This document shows positions 39,291 through 48,522 of a stretch of DNA of 64,000 bases, one piece after another. Source of the DNA: Paracoccaceae bacterium (GTDB lineage Bacteria; Pseudomonadota; Alphaproteobacteria; Rhodobacterales; Rhodobacteraceae). The stretch lies in NCBI GenBank assembly GCA_018223125.1, contig JAAEZA010000001.1:23319-87318 (forward strand), written 5' to 3'. The notes under the pieces were generated by a model. The model saw nothing but the letters and a program-made list of their open reading frames with translations. It was not told the DNA's origin and made no database searches. Position 1 is the first letter of the stretch. Each line of letters starts with the position of its first letter. A program made the translations under genes and the position numbers.

Positions 39291-40556
39291 TCAGGCGATC
39301 AGTATATCGTTGCTCAGATCCGCGACAGTGATGTCATTTACGGTAACGACCAGCCCGTCAGAGAAGGTGAACACCGCATTGCCATTCTTGTCGGTTCCAA
39401 GGGCGAGAACGTCATCAACGCTGGATACATCGGTATGGTCGAATTTCAACCGGTCCACATCATCCTTGAAATCAAGAACCCGGTCCTTGCCACCTTTGTC
39501 AGCGAAGACAAAGGTATCGGCACCACCGTTGCCCGTCAGCTTGTCCTTGCCCTTGTCACCGGAAATCCGGTCGTTTCCGGACCCGCCCGACAGTTCGTCC
39601 CGTCCGCGGCCGCCGCTGATCTTGTCCCGTCCGGCGCCTCCGTCGATGCTGTCACCGCCGCCGCCGCCCTTGAGCTTGTCCTTGCTGGCACCGCCCGAGA
39701 GCAGGTTGCCGGCACCGTTGCCGATCAGCTTGTCCAACCCTGCGCCGCCAACGGCGTTTTCGATGACCGTGTCATAGGCGATGACGACATCATCTTTGGC
39801 TTCAAAGCTGGAAAACCGCCCCTCCCGCAGGTCGAGAGTTACGCCCCCTGACAGGGCAGAGCCGTCGAAAGTATCCGTGCCGCCTGCATCCCAGACTGCA
39901 TCAATCGTTTCGGTGCGCGAGCCGGTATAGGTTGTATCCCCGAGGGCCGTTTCGTCATTTGCACCCCAGAGATCCTGAAGGGCAAGGATGTCAAACAACA
40001 TCATCGCATCACTGTCCAACCCGTTGTCGGGGTTTTCCGTGTAGGACATCAGAGTGTATTTGTTGTTTTCGAATTCATCCGGAACAGTCGGGTGTGAAAA
40101 AGAGTGTTTCAGTCCCATGGCATGGCCGATCTCGTGCAGGATCAGATCCATCGTTGTGCTGATTTCGATCGTGTTGTCATAAACCACATAGCTGTCGTAG
40201 CGGGTGATACTGTCCCCTGAACTTGCGGCGGAATATCCCCCGACACCTGCGGTTGTGCCCGGAATGGTCACGGATCCGACGTTCATGTCAGGGTCATCCG
40301 ATCCCGTCACCTCGACAAATTCAACGTTTATCAGGGTTTCTACATGATCCAGTGCTTCGCGGAAGCTGGCTTCGGCTGTGGCGCTGAATTCTGTCCAGCC
40401 TTCATAGGTCGCAGTTGTTGGCAGGTCGACGGGCGCGGAGGTGCCCGCGTATTGATAGGTCATTGTGTAGGCGGCTGCATCCGTCGTATTGATCGGGTCC
40501 TTGCCGTTCAGGAAGGCGAACTGCAATCCGTCAATGATTTCGGTTCTTGTAACCAT
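39291..40556 (-). CDS. Serralysin-like RTX metalloprotease (peptidase M10)
   Basis: The 421-residue protein has the metzincin zinc site HExxHxxGxxH at residues 141-151 ('HEIGHAMGLKH') and the Met-turn 'TLMSY' at about 168-172, so it should be an active secreted zinc protease. RTX nonapeptides fill about residues 280-365 ('GGGGGDSIDGGAGRDKISGG' and similar). The C terminus 'LSNDILIA' resembles a type I secretion signal. There is no N-terminal signal peptide or long propeptide. Export machinery is not encoded nearby. The ATG follows AGGACTCCC. Confidence 0.93.
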   Translation of the reverse strand: MVTRTEIIDGLQFAFLNGKDPINTTDAAAYTMTYQYAGTSAPVDLPTTATYEGWTEFSATAEASFREALDHVETLINVEFVEVTGSDDPDMNVGSVTIPGTTAGVGGYSAASSGDSITRYDSYVVYDNTIEISTTMDLILHEIGHAMGLKHSFSHPTVPDEFENNKYTLMSYTENPDNGLDSDAMMLFDILALQDLWGANDETALGDTTYTGSRTETIDAVWDAGGTDTFDGSALSGGVTLDLREGRFSSFEAKDDVVIAYDTVIENAVGGAGLDKLIGNGAGNLLSGGASKDKLKGGGGGDSIDGGAGRDKISGGRGRDELSGGSGNDRISGDKGKDKLTGNGGADTFVFADKGGKDRVLDFKDDVDRLKFDHTDVSSVDDVLALGTDKNGNAVFTFSDGLVVTVNDITVADLSNDILIA

Positions 40557-40694
40557 GGGAGTCCTGTCTGTTGTGGAGTTGTCCTATTATAGCGTGTTTT
40601 CCACTCTGCGATGAAATTAATTTATTGGCGCGGGTTTGGGCGGGGCTTTGCCTGTCGCAATCGGTGGTTTGCTAATTTGCAATTTGATAGTTTA

Positions 40695-40724
40695 CCTCGC
40701 AAATATCTTTGCAAATATGCGAGG
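40695..40724. promoter_or_regulatory. ScfR/PccR binding site candidate upstream of pccB
   Basis: The site reads CTCGCAAA, four bases (TATC), TTTGCAAA, starting at 40696, close to the TTTGCAAA-N4-TTTGCAAA motif reported for PccR of R. sphaeroides. It is embedded in an imperfect palindrome whose ends are CCTCGCA and TGCGAGG. A further TTTGC..TTGCAA pair lies just upstream at about 40669-40682. The distance to the pccB start is about 70 bases. Confidence 0.8.
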
Positions 40725-40792
40725 TTTTTCTTCCAGCGCGATCGAACTTAGCGTATTCCGGAACAAAATGCGCACCATTCGGAGGAAACGCC

Positions 40793-42325
40793 GTGAACAC
40801 GATCCTGCAACAACTAGAAGACCGCCGCGAAGAAGCCCGACTGGGCGGAGGCCAGCGCCGCATTGATGCGCAACATGCCAAAGGCAAGCTGACCGCACGC
40901 GAACGGATCGAAGTGCTGCTGGATGAGGGTTCTTTCGAGGAATTCGATATGTTCAAGGCTCACCGCTGCACAGAGTTCGGGATGCAGGAAACCACCATTC
41001 CGGGGGATGGTGTTGTCACGGGCTGGGGCACAATCAACGGCCGTATGGTCTATGTTTTCTCGCAGGACTTTACCGTTTTTGGTGGATCGCTGTCGGAAAC
41101 CCACGCCGAGAAAATCTGCAAGATTCAGGAAATGGCGGTGCGTAACGGCGCGCCGATTATCGGGCTGAACGATTCCGGTGGTGCGCGGATTCAGGAAGGT
41201 GTTGCCTCCCTTGCGGGTTATGCGGATGTGTTTCAGAACAACGTGCTGGCTTCCGGCGTGGTGCCCCAGATCAGCGTGATTATGGGGCCATGCGCAGGCG
41301 GGGCGGTCTATTCCCCTGCGATGACCGACTTCATCTTCATGGTGCGCGACAGTTCCTACATGTTCGTCACCGGCCCTGATGTTGTGAAAACCGTCACGAA
41401 CGAGGTGGTGACGGCAGAAGAACTGGGCGGGGCGAAAACCCATACTTCCAAATCCTCTGTGGCGGACGGCTCTTTTGAAGATGATATGGAGGCGCTCATG
41501 GAAGTGCGTCGCCTGTTTGATTTCCTGCCGCTTAACAACCGCGAGAAAGCCCCCGTGCGTCCCTTCTTTGATCATGTGGCGCGGGATGAGGTTTCGCTTG
41601 ATACGCTGATCCCCGACAACCCGAACAAGCCTTACGACATGAAAGAGCTGATTGCGAAGATCGCGGACGAGGGGGATTTCTACGAAATTCAGGAAGATTT
41701 CGCCAAAAACATCCTGACCGGTTTTGTTCGTCTCGAAGGTCAGACTGTTGGCGTTGTGGCGAACCAGCCGATGGTGCTGGCCGGGTGTCTGGATATTGAC
41801 AGCTCTCGCAAGGCTGCCCGTTTCGTACGCTTCTGCGATGCCTTCGAGATCCCGATCCTGACACTGGTAGATGTGCCAGGCTTTCTGCCGGGCACCGGTC
41901 AGGAATACGGTGGCGTGATCAAACACGGTGCGAAACTGCTGTTTGCCTATGGTGAAGCCACGGTCCCGAAAGTTACCGTCATCACCCGCAAAGCCTATGG
42001 CGGGGCTTATGATGTGATGGCGTCCAAACATCTGCGCGGCGATTACAACTATGCGTGGCCCACAGCGGAAATCGCTGTGATGGGGGCCAAGGGTGCTGTG
42101 GAAATTCTTTACCGTTCTGAACTGGATGATCCGGAAAAGATCGCAGCACGGGTTGCCGATTACGAAGACAGATTCGCCAATCCGTTCGTCGCGGCGGAAA
42201 AAGGCTTTATCGACGAGGTGATCAAACCCCACAACACCCGCAAACGGGTCTGTCGGGCCTTTGCGTCCCTTCGGGGCAAAAAGCTGGAGAACCCTTGGAA
42301 GAAACACGACAATATTCCGTTGTAA
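40793..42325 (+). CDS. pccB: Propionyl-CoA carboxylase beta subunit
   Basis: The 510-residue carboxyltransferase moves CO2 from biotin on PccA to propionyl-CoA to give methylmalonyl-CoA. Blocks such as '[20 protein letters not shown]', '[17 protein letters not shown]', '[20 protein letters not shown]' and '[20 protein letters not shown]' are typical. The GTG at 40793, 7 bases after GGAGG, gives a length equal to other family members. It is the first gene of the pcc cluster and has an ScfR-type site in its promoter. It would process propionyl-CoA made by AcuI or PrpE. Confidence 0.96.
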   Translation: MNTILQQLEDRREEARLGGGQRRIDAQHAKGKLTARERIEVLLDEGSFEEFDMFKAHRCTEFGMQETTIPGDGVVTGWGTINGRMVYVFSQDFTVFGGSLSETHAEKICKIQEMAVRNGAPIIGLNDSGGARIQEGVASLAGYADVFQNNVLASGVVPQISVIMGPCAGGAVYSPAMTDFIFMVRDSSYMFVTGPDVVKTVTNEVVTAEELGGAKTHTSKSSVADGSFEDDMEALMEVRRLFDFLPLNNREKAPVRPFFDHVARDEVSLDTLIPDNPNKPYDMKELIAKIADEGDFYEIQEDFAKNILTGFVRLEGQTVGVVANQPMVLAGCLDIDSSRKAARFVRFCDAFEIPILTLVDVPGFLPGTGQEYGGVIKHGAKLLFAYGEATVPKVTVITRKAYGGAYDVMASKHLRGDYNYAWPTAEIAVMGAKGAVEILYRSELDDPEKIAARVADYEDRFANPFVAAEKGFIDEVIKPHNTRKRVCRAFASLRGKKLENPWKKHDNIPL

Positions 42326-42337
42326 GGGGCGGGAACG

Positions 42338-42769
42338 GTGGCCGATCCCCGTATAACGCGGTTCAGCGCGGGCGCTCTGGCAACGGGGTTGTTGCTGGTG
42401 ACCCTGCTGGGGGCTGCCGCCTCGCAACAGGAGCAGACGGAGATCTCCGTGCCATCGGGACAGGCACTGTCGCTTTATGAAAAACGCGTCGTTGCCCCCG
42501 AGAACAAGATCCTCTACCTCGGCTTTCTGGCCGAGGCGCTTGGCGGCGAATACGGGGTGACATTTGATCGGGCGAGTATCGACATGGATACGGTTTGTGA
42601 AGAATTCGGCATCCCGCTGGCGGGCGAACTGATCGGGGACGGTTATAGAATCGACGAAATCGTGGTGCGCCTTATGGAACGGCCCATCGACTATGGCGCG
42701 GTAGACGAAACCGCCGCCCAATTTTTGAACGCTTACGATATAAGTGGTGGAACATGCGAATGGTTTTGA
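42338..42769 (+). CDS. Exported or membrane-anchored hypothetical protein between pccB and pccA
   Basis: The 143-residue protein starts with GTG after AAGGGGCGGGAAC and has one hydrophobic N-terminal segment ('AGALATGLLLVTLLGAAAS'), either a signal peptide or an anchor. The mature part is acidic with two Cys residues (in 'MDTVCEEFG' and 'GGTCEWF') that could form a disulfide. I recall a Rhodobacteraceae-specific DUF (perhaps DUF6497) in this position but am not certain. It follows pccB by 12 bases and must be co-transcribed. Confidence 0.75.
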   Translation: MADPRITRFSAGALATGLLLVTLLGAAASQQEQTEISVPSGQALSLYEKRVVAPENKILYLGFLAEALGGEYGVTFDRASIDMDTVCEEFGIPLAGELIGDGYRIDEIVVRLMERPIDYGAVDETAAQFLNAYDISGGTCEWF

Positions 42770-42962
42770 CAGCCCCGACAAGGAACAGCGCGGCTATTGC
42801 GTCACAAAATGGCAGAAAGTTGCAGTTTTTCTGCATAAATTCACATATTTGGTATGCGCGGCTGCGAATCTTTGCTAGCGTGCTGACAGGCTACGTTTTC
42901 GTGGCTGCGGTCGCCTGTCGTGGCCGGTTTCGAATAGACTATGACTGTCACAGGAGGACACA

Positions 42963-43085
42963 ATGTCCACAAAACTTAAAATCGCATTGGTTGTCGTTGC
43001 TATGGGCGTTGCTGCCTGCGCACAACAAGAAGAGCCTGTTGTTGTACTGGACGTACAGCCAGAGCCGGTTTCTTCTAAGTACTAA
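42963..43085 (+). CDS. Small lipoprotein (40 aa)
   Basis: A short frame preceded by a strong ACAGGAGGACACA ribosome site encodes 40 residues. It has a Lys-containing start ('MSTKLK'), a hydrophobic core and a lipobox 'GVAAC' with the lipidated Cys at position 19, then a tail rich in Val, Pro and Glu ending 'PVSSKY'. It should be a mature lipopeptide of about 22 residues in a membrane. No function is known. It is followed at once by a strong GC hairpin. Confidence 0.75.
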   Translation: MSTKLKIALVVVAMGVAACAQQEEPVVVLDVQPEPVSSKY

Positions 43086-43094
43086 ACCACTCGC

Positions 43095-43118
43095 CGGGCG
43101 GCGGTTTGCCGCCGCCCG
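43095..43118 (+). terminator. Strong GC hairpin after the small lipoprotein gene
   Basis: CGGGCGGCGG pairs with CCGCCGCCCG around a TTTG loop, 9 bases after the stop codon. No T-run follows, so it may stabilise or partly terminate the transcript rather than end it fully. Confidence 0.6.
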
Positions 43119-43157
43119 CGCACTGACTGCCCCGTACTCGGACCAGTGGGGGACAGC

Positions 43158-43523
43158 ATGATTAAGCATCGTGGCTTCCCGAGCCGTTTGCCAGGGTCCG
43201 AATTCCAGTTCACCATCCGCCGTCCCAACAAGAAAGGGGCCACGCCAATCAAGGCGCGCGAACGCTATGCGGACCGCCGCTTTGCCGACCGTCGCGCGGA
43301 TGAGGCCTTCCTGGAGGCGCTTTGGGAATATTTTGGTGAAGAGCCGTTCGAGCGGGGCAATCTGGATGCGGGCCGCATCAACTGGTTGTTCGGCCGCGAG
43401 GTGGTGGCCGCGGAAGATCCCTTTGATCCTGAAAGCTATGAAGCCCTGCTGCGCATCAACAAAGGCAAGGCGATGGCCAGTTTCCCCGATATTTTTGAGG
43501 ATGATTACGGAGATTCGGCATGA
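43158..43523 (+). CDS. Conserved hypothetical protein in the pcc cluster
   Basis: The 121-residue soluble protein has a basic N-terminal third ('FTIRRPNKKGATPIKARERY') and an acidic C-terminal tail ('FPDIFEDDYGDSA'). No domain is recognised. The ATG at 43158 follows GGGGGA. Steady alpha/beta composition and its position between pccB and pccA support a real gene, but nothing in it reveals a function. Confidence 0.7.
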   Translation: MIKHRGFPSRLPGSEFQFTIRRPNKKGATPIKARERYADRRFADRRADEAFLEALWEYFGEEPFERGNLDAGRINWLFGREVVAAEDPFDPESYEALLRINKGKAMASFPDIFEDDYGDSA

Positions 43524-43674
43524 ATTTGCCTATAAAATCCGTGATTTGGCACCTTTGCGCCGAAAACAGGGTGGTTGCGAAAACACCGGTTTGTTTCGCC
43601 CTTTTGTCGCGTTACCAAAGTCTTGCACGAGACCTTTCGAGCAGGCTCGGGACGCAGATAAAAAGGGCAAGAAG

Positions 43675-43890
43675 ATGCGTAAATTTACAGTTTTTGCAGC
43701 ACTCGCTGCGGTATTCGGCCTGTCGGCCTGCAACAGCACGCTGGACCAGCGCACCCAGAAACGCATCGGCACCGGTGCTGTCGTCGGGGCGGTTGGCACG
43801 GCTTTGCTGGACGGCAATCCGATCAAAGGCGCTATTGTCGGTGGCGTTGTTGGTGGCATCACCAGCAAAGACCGGCACGTTTGGGAATAA
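43675..43890 (+). CDS. Small glycine-zipper lipoprotein
   Basis: The 71-residue protein starts at the ATG at 43675 and has a signal peptide with lipobox 'GLSAC' (Cys at about position 19). A glycine-zipper segment 'GAVVGAVGTALLDGNPIKGA' follows, continuing in the same GxxxG rhythm. Such proteins sit in the outer membrane and often help envelope integrity. A long frame that contains it starts far upstream in another gene's frame and is not used. A terminator follows 43 bases after the stop. Confidence 0.8.
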   Translation: MRKFTVFAALAAVFGLSACNSTLDQRTQKRIGTGAVVGAVGTALLDGNPIKGAIVGGVVGGITSKDRHVWE

Positions 43891-43933
43891 CAGCTCTGTC
43901 GAGCAGTTAAACTCTTTCATTTCCCCTCTACTT

Positions 43934-43968
43934 GGCCCCCTCCGCGTGTTCGGACGGGGCCTTTTTTC
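43934..43968 (+). terminator. Rho-independent terminator upstream of pccA
   Basis: GGCCCCCTCCG pairs with CGGACGGGGCC (one bulge) and is followed by TTTTTT. It lies between the glycine-zipper lipoprotein gene and pccA, so pccA must have its own promoter in 43969-44020 or depend on readthrough. Confidence 0.85.
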
Positions 43969-44031
43969 GTGTCTGAACGGCATGAAAACCCGCACGAAAC
44001 TCCGCAATTGCCCAATCGAAGGTACAGTATA

Positions 44032-46032
44032 ATGTTCAAGAAAATCCTGATCGCCAACCGTGGTGAGATCGCCTGCCGTGTTATCAAGACGGCCCGCAAA
44101 ATGGGCATCCAGACAGTTGCGATTTATTCCGATGCCGATGCACAGGCACTGCATGTGCAGATGGCCGATGAAGCGGTGCATATCGGCCCGTCGCCTGCGA
44201 ACCAGTCCTACATCGTGATTGAAAAAGTGATGGATGCGATTCGTAAGACCGGCGCGGAAGCGGTACATCCGGGCTACGGGTTTCTTAGCGAAAATAAACT
44301 TTTTGCCGAGGCTCTGGAAGCTGAAGGCGTTGCCTTTATCGGGCCACCGGCCGGTGCAATCGAATCCATGGGCGACAAGATCACATCAAAGAAGCTGGCG
44401 CAGGAAGCCGGTGTTTCGACCGTGCCGGGCTACATGGGGCTGATCGAGGACGCGGATGAAGCGGTTAAGATTTCGAATGAAATCGGCTATCCTGTGATGC
44501 TGAAGGCCTCTGCTGGTGGTGGCGGTAAGGGGATGCGGATTGCGTGGAACGATCAGGAAGCCCGCGAAGGGTTCCAATCTTCCAAGAACGAAGCAGCCAG
44601 TTCCTTTGGCGACGACCGGATTTTTATCGAGAAATTCGTTACCCAACCGCGCCACATCGAAATTCAGGTGCTAGGCGACAAACACGGCAATTGCTTGTAC
44701 CTGAACGAGCGGGAATGCTCGATCCAGCGCCGCAACCAGAAAGTTGTGGAAGAGGCACCAAGCCCGTTTCTGGATGAAGAAACCCGCAAGGCCATGGGCG
44801 CCCAATCCGTCGCGCTGGCCAAAGCGGTGGATTACTGCTCTGCCGGTACGGTGGAATTCATCGTCGATGGCGACCGGAACTTCTACTTCCTTGAAATGAA
44901 TACACGTTTGCAGGTGGAACACCCTGTGACCGAGTTGATCACCGGCATTGATCTGGTGGAACAGATGATCCGCGTGGCATGGGGCGAAAAGCTGTCCCTG
45001 AAACAGGAAGACATCGGTATCAACGGCTGGGCCATTGAAAACCGTCTTTATGCGGAGGACCCGTATCGCAACTTCCTGCCTTCCATCGGCCGTCTGACCC
45101 GCTATCGCCCGCCTGCCGAAAAGGCGAAATCCGATTACGTGGTGCGCAATGATACCGGCGTCTATGAGGGCGGCGAGATCAGCATGTATTACGATCCGAT
45201 GATCGCAAAGCTGTGTACCTGGGCGCCAACGCGCGCAGAGGCGATTGACCGGATGCGCGTCGCGCTCGACAGTTTTGAGGTAGAGGGCATCGGCCATAAC
45301 CTGCCGTTCCTGTCTGCGGTGATGGATCACGAACGGTTTGTGTCCGGCAACATCACCACCGCCTTTATCGAAGAAGAATATCCCGAAGGGTTTGAAGGCG
45401 CGACACTGGAACCGGCGGCCCTGCGCCAGATCGCGGCGGGCTGTGCGGCCATGTTCCGCGTCGCGGAAATCCGTCGCGCACGGGTGTCGGGCCGGATCAG
45501 CAACCACAAGCGCAAGGTTGGTAAAAAATGGGTGGTAACCCTGCAAGGTGAAAGTTTTGCGGTGAAGGTAAAGGCTGATGACAAGGGATCGACCGTCAAG
45601 TTCGAGGATGGCGAAAAACTGCGTGTGACTTCGGATTGGTTGCCCGGTCAAAGCCTTGCCAAGATGGAAATCAACGGGGAAACCGTTGTTCTGAAGGTGG
45701 ACCCGATCTCTGCGGGCTATCGTATCCGGTCCCGTGGGGCGGAACTGAAGGTACGGGTGCGCAGCCCGCGCAATGCGGAACTGGCGCAGTTGATGCCGGA
45801 GAAATTGCCGCCAGACACGTCCAAAATGTTGCTCTGCCCGATGCCGGGCCTGATCGTGGCGCTCGATGTGAAAGAGGGCGACGAAGTGCAGGAAGGGCAG
45901 CCGCTGTGTACCGTCGAGGCCATGAAAATGGAAAACGTCCTGCGGGCCGAAAAGAAAGGCGTTGTTAGCAAGGTCAATGCAGCCGTGGGCGAAAGCCTGA
46001 TGGTAGACGATGTGATCATGGAGTTCGAATAA
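44032..46032 (+). CDS. pccA: Propionyl-CoA carboxylase alpha subunit (biotin carboxylase + BCCP)
   Basis: The 666-residue protein carboxylates its own biotin with ATP. The N-terminal biotin carboxylase starts 'KILIANRGEIACRVIKTARK' and contains the ATP-grasp block 'VMLKASAGGGGKGMRI'. The C-terminal biotinyl domain has 'TVEAMKMENVLRAEKKG' with the biotinylated lysine at K632, 34 residues from the end. A BT linker domain lies between. The ATG at 44032 has GAAGG 9 bases ahead. It pairs with pccB 1.7 kb upstream, separated by four small genes and a terminator. Confidence 0.96.
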   Translation: MFKKILIANRGEIACRVIKTARKMGIQTVAIYSDADAQALHVQMADEAVHIGPSPANQSYIVIEKVMDAIRKTGAEAVHPGYGFLSENKLFAEALEAEGVAFIGPPAGAIESMGDKITSKKLAQEAGVSTVPGYMGLIEDADEAVKISNEIGYPVMLKASAGGGGKGMRIAWNDQEAREGFQSSKNEAASSFGDDRIFIEKFVTQPRHIEIQVLGDKHGNCLYLNERECSIQRRNQKVVEEAPSPFLDEETRKAMGAQSVALAKAVDYCSAGTVEFIVDGDRNFYFLEMNTRLQVEHPVTELITGIDLVEQMIRVAWGEKLSLKQEDIGINGWAIENRLYAEDPYRNFLPSIGRLTRYRPPAEKAKSDYVVRNDTGVYEGGEISMYYDPMIAKLCTWAPTRAEAIDRMRVALDSFEVEGIGHNLPFLSAVMDHERFVSGNITTAFIEEEYPEGFEGATLEPAALRQIAAGCAAMFRVAEIRRARVSGRISNHKRKVGKKWVVTLQGESFAVKVKADDKGSTVKFEDGEKLRVTSDWLPGQSLAKMEINGETVVLKVDPISAGYRIRSRGAELKVRVRSPRNAELAQLMPEKLPPDTSKMLLCPMPGLIVALDVKEGDEVQEGQPLCTVEAMKMENVLRAEKKGVVSKVNAAVGESLMVDDVIMEFE

Positions 46033-46037
46033 GCGCT

Positions 46038-46217
46038 TTGGCCGAGCCTGTGAACATAGATCCCAGATTGATCGCCGCCCTGATCGGGGCGGGGGGCGCC
46101 TCTGCCGGGTGGGTGTTCAAGGCTTGGCCGGATAAGACGCCGGTACGCGGTGAAGCCACCATTGCTGCCATTGAAACACGGCTGGGGAGTGAAACACGGT
46201 TGGGGAGGCGCCTGTGA
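46038..46217 (+). CDS. Possible small protein after pccA
   Basis: A 59-residue frame opens with TTG (46038) or GTG (46050) 5-17 bases after the pccA stop. It has a hydrophobic, glycine-rich half ('RLIAALIGAGGASAGWVFKA') followed by a basic end with a short repeat (ETRLG twice). It could be a one-helix membrane peptide coupled to pccA. Weak start signals and short length keep confidence low. Confidence 0.35.
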   Translation: MAEPVNIDPRLIAALIGAGGASAGWVFKAWPDKTPVRGEATIAAIETRLGSETRLGRRL

Positions 46218-46395
46218 TCATGCGCCGTGTAAATCGGGTTAATAGCCGGGGCGTGGTCCTGTCTGACCTGCAATCGGCTTTGGTTTGTCGCGTCCGTCTG
46301 TCATGGCGTGTCCTTTTTCTCCGGAAACTGTGCCGTGTCTCTAATATAAGAAAAGACCGTAAAGAATTCAATAACGATAGCGGGTTATCGGGCTT

Positions 46396-46800
46396 TTACC
46401 GCTCCCAGCGTTGCCGGATTTCCTGCTGGCGCAGGGGCATTTTATCGATAGAGCGGTTCAGCTCTCGCACGGTCCAGGGACGGGGTTTGCGCAGTTTGAC
46501 CTGCCCGTCCTTGCCCACAATCGTCAGTTGGAAGCCCCGTGGACGCAGCAGTTTGCGCAGTTCTGACGGGGTGGCGGCGTCCGTATCTGTCAGGACAACA
46601 ACATCCCGTTCTTCAAGGTCTTCGGGGTTTTCTGCCAGCAATTCCATTTGCCGCACGAAACGGGGATCATCCGCTGTGTCCGCAAAGATCACTAGTGGCC
46701 GTTTGACCCAGAGGTATTCTTCCAGAGGATTGGCTACAGCCGGAAGGGCGCTGGCAGCAATACTCAGGCACAGGGCCAACACAAGGCGGGTTTTGTTCAT
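46396..46800 (-). CDS. DUF4174 domain exported protein
   Basis: The 134-residue protein has a signal peptide ('LVLALCLSIAASALPAVANP') and a DUF4174 domain: 'YLWVKRPLVIFADTADDPRF', 'ERDVVVLTDTD', 'LTIVGKDGQVKLRKPRPWTV'. The fold is thioredoxin-like, but the redox Cys pair is missing, so it is probably a binding or structural protein in the periplasm. The ATG follows AGGAGACCCC. It is a single gene divergent from the membrane protein at 46879. Confidence 0.85.
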   Translation of the reverse strand: MNKTRLVLALCLSIAASALPAVANPLEEYLWVKRPLVIFADTADDPRFVRQMELLAENPEDLEERDVVVLTDTDAATPSELRKLLRPRGFQLTIVGKDGQVKLRKPRPWTVRELNRSIDKMPLRQQEIRQRWER

Positions 46801-46878
46801 GGGGTCTCCTATCGGGCTATTATGTAAGGGCATTCCTGCGAATTGCGAGAGCCAATCGCGCAACGTCAGGGGGGCAGC

Positions 46879-48456
46879 ATGACACAGGCCCGCAGTTTGA
46901 CGTTTATGGCCCTGCTCGGGGCGGTGTTGCCGGTGTGCCTGCTGGTGGTTCTGACCCTGATCAAAACCGGCGGCGTCTGGGAATATGCGCTGGATGATGT
47001 GTATATCCATCTTGCCATGTCCGAACAGGTGGCCAAAGGGGCCTATGGGGTAAACGCCGGTGAATCTGCCTCTGCGTCTTCTTCCATCCTCTATTCCTAT
47101 ATCCTCGCACCTTTTGCCGGATTTGGCTGGCACGCTTATGTGCCATTGGCGATTGGCGTGCTGGCGCTTCTCTGGGCGGCGGTCCTCTGGGCGCGGTTGC
47201 TGGCAGCTTCCGAAATCTGGACCGATCCGGTCTGGGACAAGGCACTGCTGGCGCTGGCCCTGCTTGGGCCGGTGTTCCTGCATTTTCCGGCAATGTCACT
47301 GATCGGGATGGAGCATATGCTTCACGTGTGTATCGCCTTGCTGGTGGCGCTTGGTCTGATCCGCTTTGCGCAGGACGGGTGGGTGCGCTGGTATCTGCTG
47401 GCGGCAATCCTGTTGAACCCGTTGCTGCGGTTTGAAGGCATGGCGCTGGCGTTGTTTGCCTGCGGTGTACTTGTGATCGGGGGCAGGGGGAGGATTGCGC
47501 TGCTGGCGCTTGTGGCGACGGCCCTGCCTCTGGCGGCACATTTCGCCAACATGAATGCGCTCGGGCTGGATATGCTGCCAAACTCGGTCAATGCCAAGGC
47601 GGTTGTGGTCGGGGGCGGTGCCGATGTGGTGGACGGTGCAGGAAGCGACCGCTTGGTCGCGTTTAAGAACAGTTTGAAGCTTTCGCTGATTTCTCCGTCG
47701 GGGCGGATGCTGGCGGGACTGGTCCTGTGCCTGTTCTTTCTGGTGCTGGCGCAGCGTAAATCCTTCTCGCGCTTGCAAATTGCGCTTGGAGTGACTGCGA
47801 TGCTCGCGGCGCTGGCGCATCTGTTGCTTGGCTCTGTCATGCCGTTTTATCGCTATGAAATCTACGTCTGGACTTTTGGTGCGGCCGTGACAGTCTATCT
47901 GCTGGCGCAATTGGAGCTTGTCACGCCTACAGTCAAACAGCTGCGGGCTGGCTTTCCTGTGGTAGCACTGGTGATTGCCGGTTTGCATTACCCGCTGACG
48001 ACCCTTGAAAAACTGCCTGCAGGCAGTGCCGCGATCCATGCACAGCAGCGCCAGATGGGGCGGTTTGTGGATGATTACTGGCAAGCGCCCGTAGCGGTGA
48101 ACGATCTGGGGCATGTGGCCTATCGTAACCCTCATTACGTGCTGGACCTGTGGGGGCTGGCCTCTGCCCGCGCGCTGGAAGCCCGCACCAGCCGCACTGA
48201 TCCGCTTTGGGCGGACAAGCTGGCGCAGGAATACGATGTGGGTGCGGCGATGGTCTATCGTCACTGGCTGGCCGATCACATCCCGTCAGGCTGGCAGCCT
48301 GTTGCCCGTCTGAAACTCACAGTGCCTAGGGGCACGTTGGGGGGCAATATCGTTACCATCTATGCGACCCGCCCTGAAAGCCTGAAACCGCTGGAAGACG
48401 CACTGCGGGCCTTTGCCCCGACGCTGCCAGCCTCCGCCACACTCGAATTCCTGTAA
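46879..48456 (+). CDS. Polytopic membrane protein, GT-C-glycosyltransferase-like
   Basis: The 525-residue protein has about ten to eleven membrane segments. After the first segment comes the acidic motif 'WEYALDDVYIHLAMSEQ' in a periplasmic loop, the position and type of catalytic Asp found in GT-C enzymes such as protein mannosyl- and arabinosyltransferases. The C-terminal 150 residues are soluble. It may transfer a sugar from a lipid carrier; donor and acceptor are unknown. The ATG at 46879 is placed 5 bases after CAGGGGGG. It runs into the mcm operon after a 66-base gap. Confidence 0.75.
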   Translation: MTQARSLTFMALLGAVLPVCLLVVLTLIKTGGVWEYALDDVYIHLAMSEQVAKGAYGVNAGESASASSSILYSYILAPFAGFGWHAYVPLAIGVLALLWAAVLWARLLAASEIWTDPVWDKALLALALLGPVFLHFPAMSLIGMEHMLHVCIALLVALGLIRFAQDGWVRWYLLAAILLNPLLRFEGMALALFACGVLVIGGRGRIALLALVATALPLAAHFANMNALGLDMLPNSVNAKAVVVGGGADVVDGAGSDRLVAFKNSLKLSLISPSGRMLAGLVLCLFFLVLAQRKSFSRLQIALGVTAMLAALAHLLLGSVMPFYRYEIYVWTFGAAVTVYLLAQLELVTPTVKQLRAGFPVVALVIAGLHYPLTTLEKLPAGSAAIHAQQRQMGRFVDDYWQAPVAVNDLGHVAYRNPHYVLDLWGLASARALEARTSRTDPLWADKLAQEYDVGAAMVYRHWLADHIPSGWQPVARLKLTVPRGTLGGNIVTIYATRPESLKPLEDALRAFAPTLPASATLEFL

Positions 48457-48522
48457 CGCAGGACAGAACGCAAACGCACCGCAGCCCCGTGCTGCGACAG
48501 TTAACGAAAGGGAGCGCAGAAC

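Noticed and set aside
40814..42781. Long minus-strand frame (655 codons) opposite pccB
   Set aside because: It is the mirror of pccB codon bias; it is His/Arg/Phe-rich, has no domain and lies fully over a clear enzyme gene.
46214..46882. Plus-strand frame of 222 codons opposite the DUF4174 gene
   Set aside because: It is Arg/Ser-rich and lies opposite a gene with clear signal peptide and SD.
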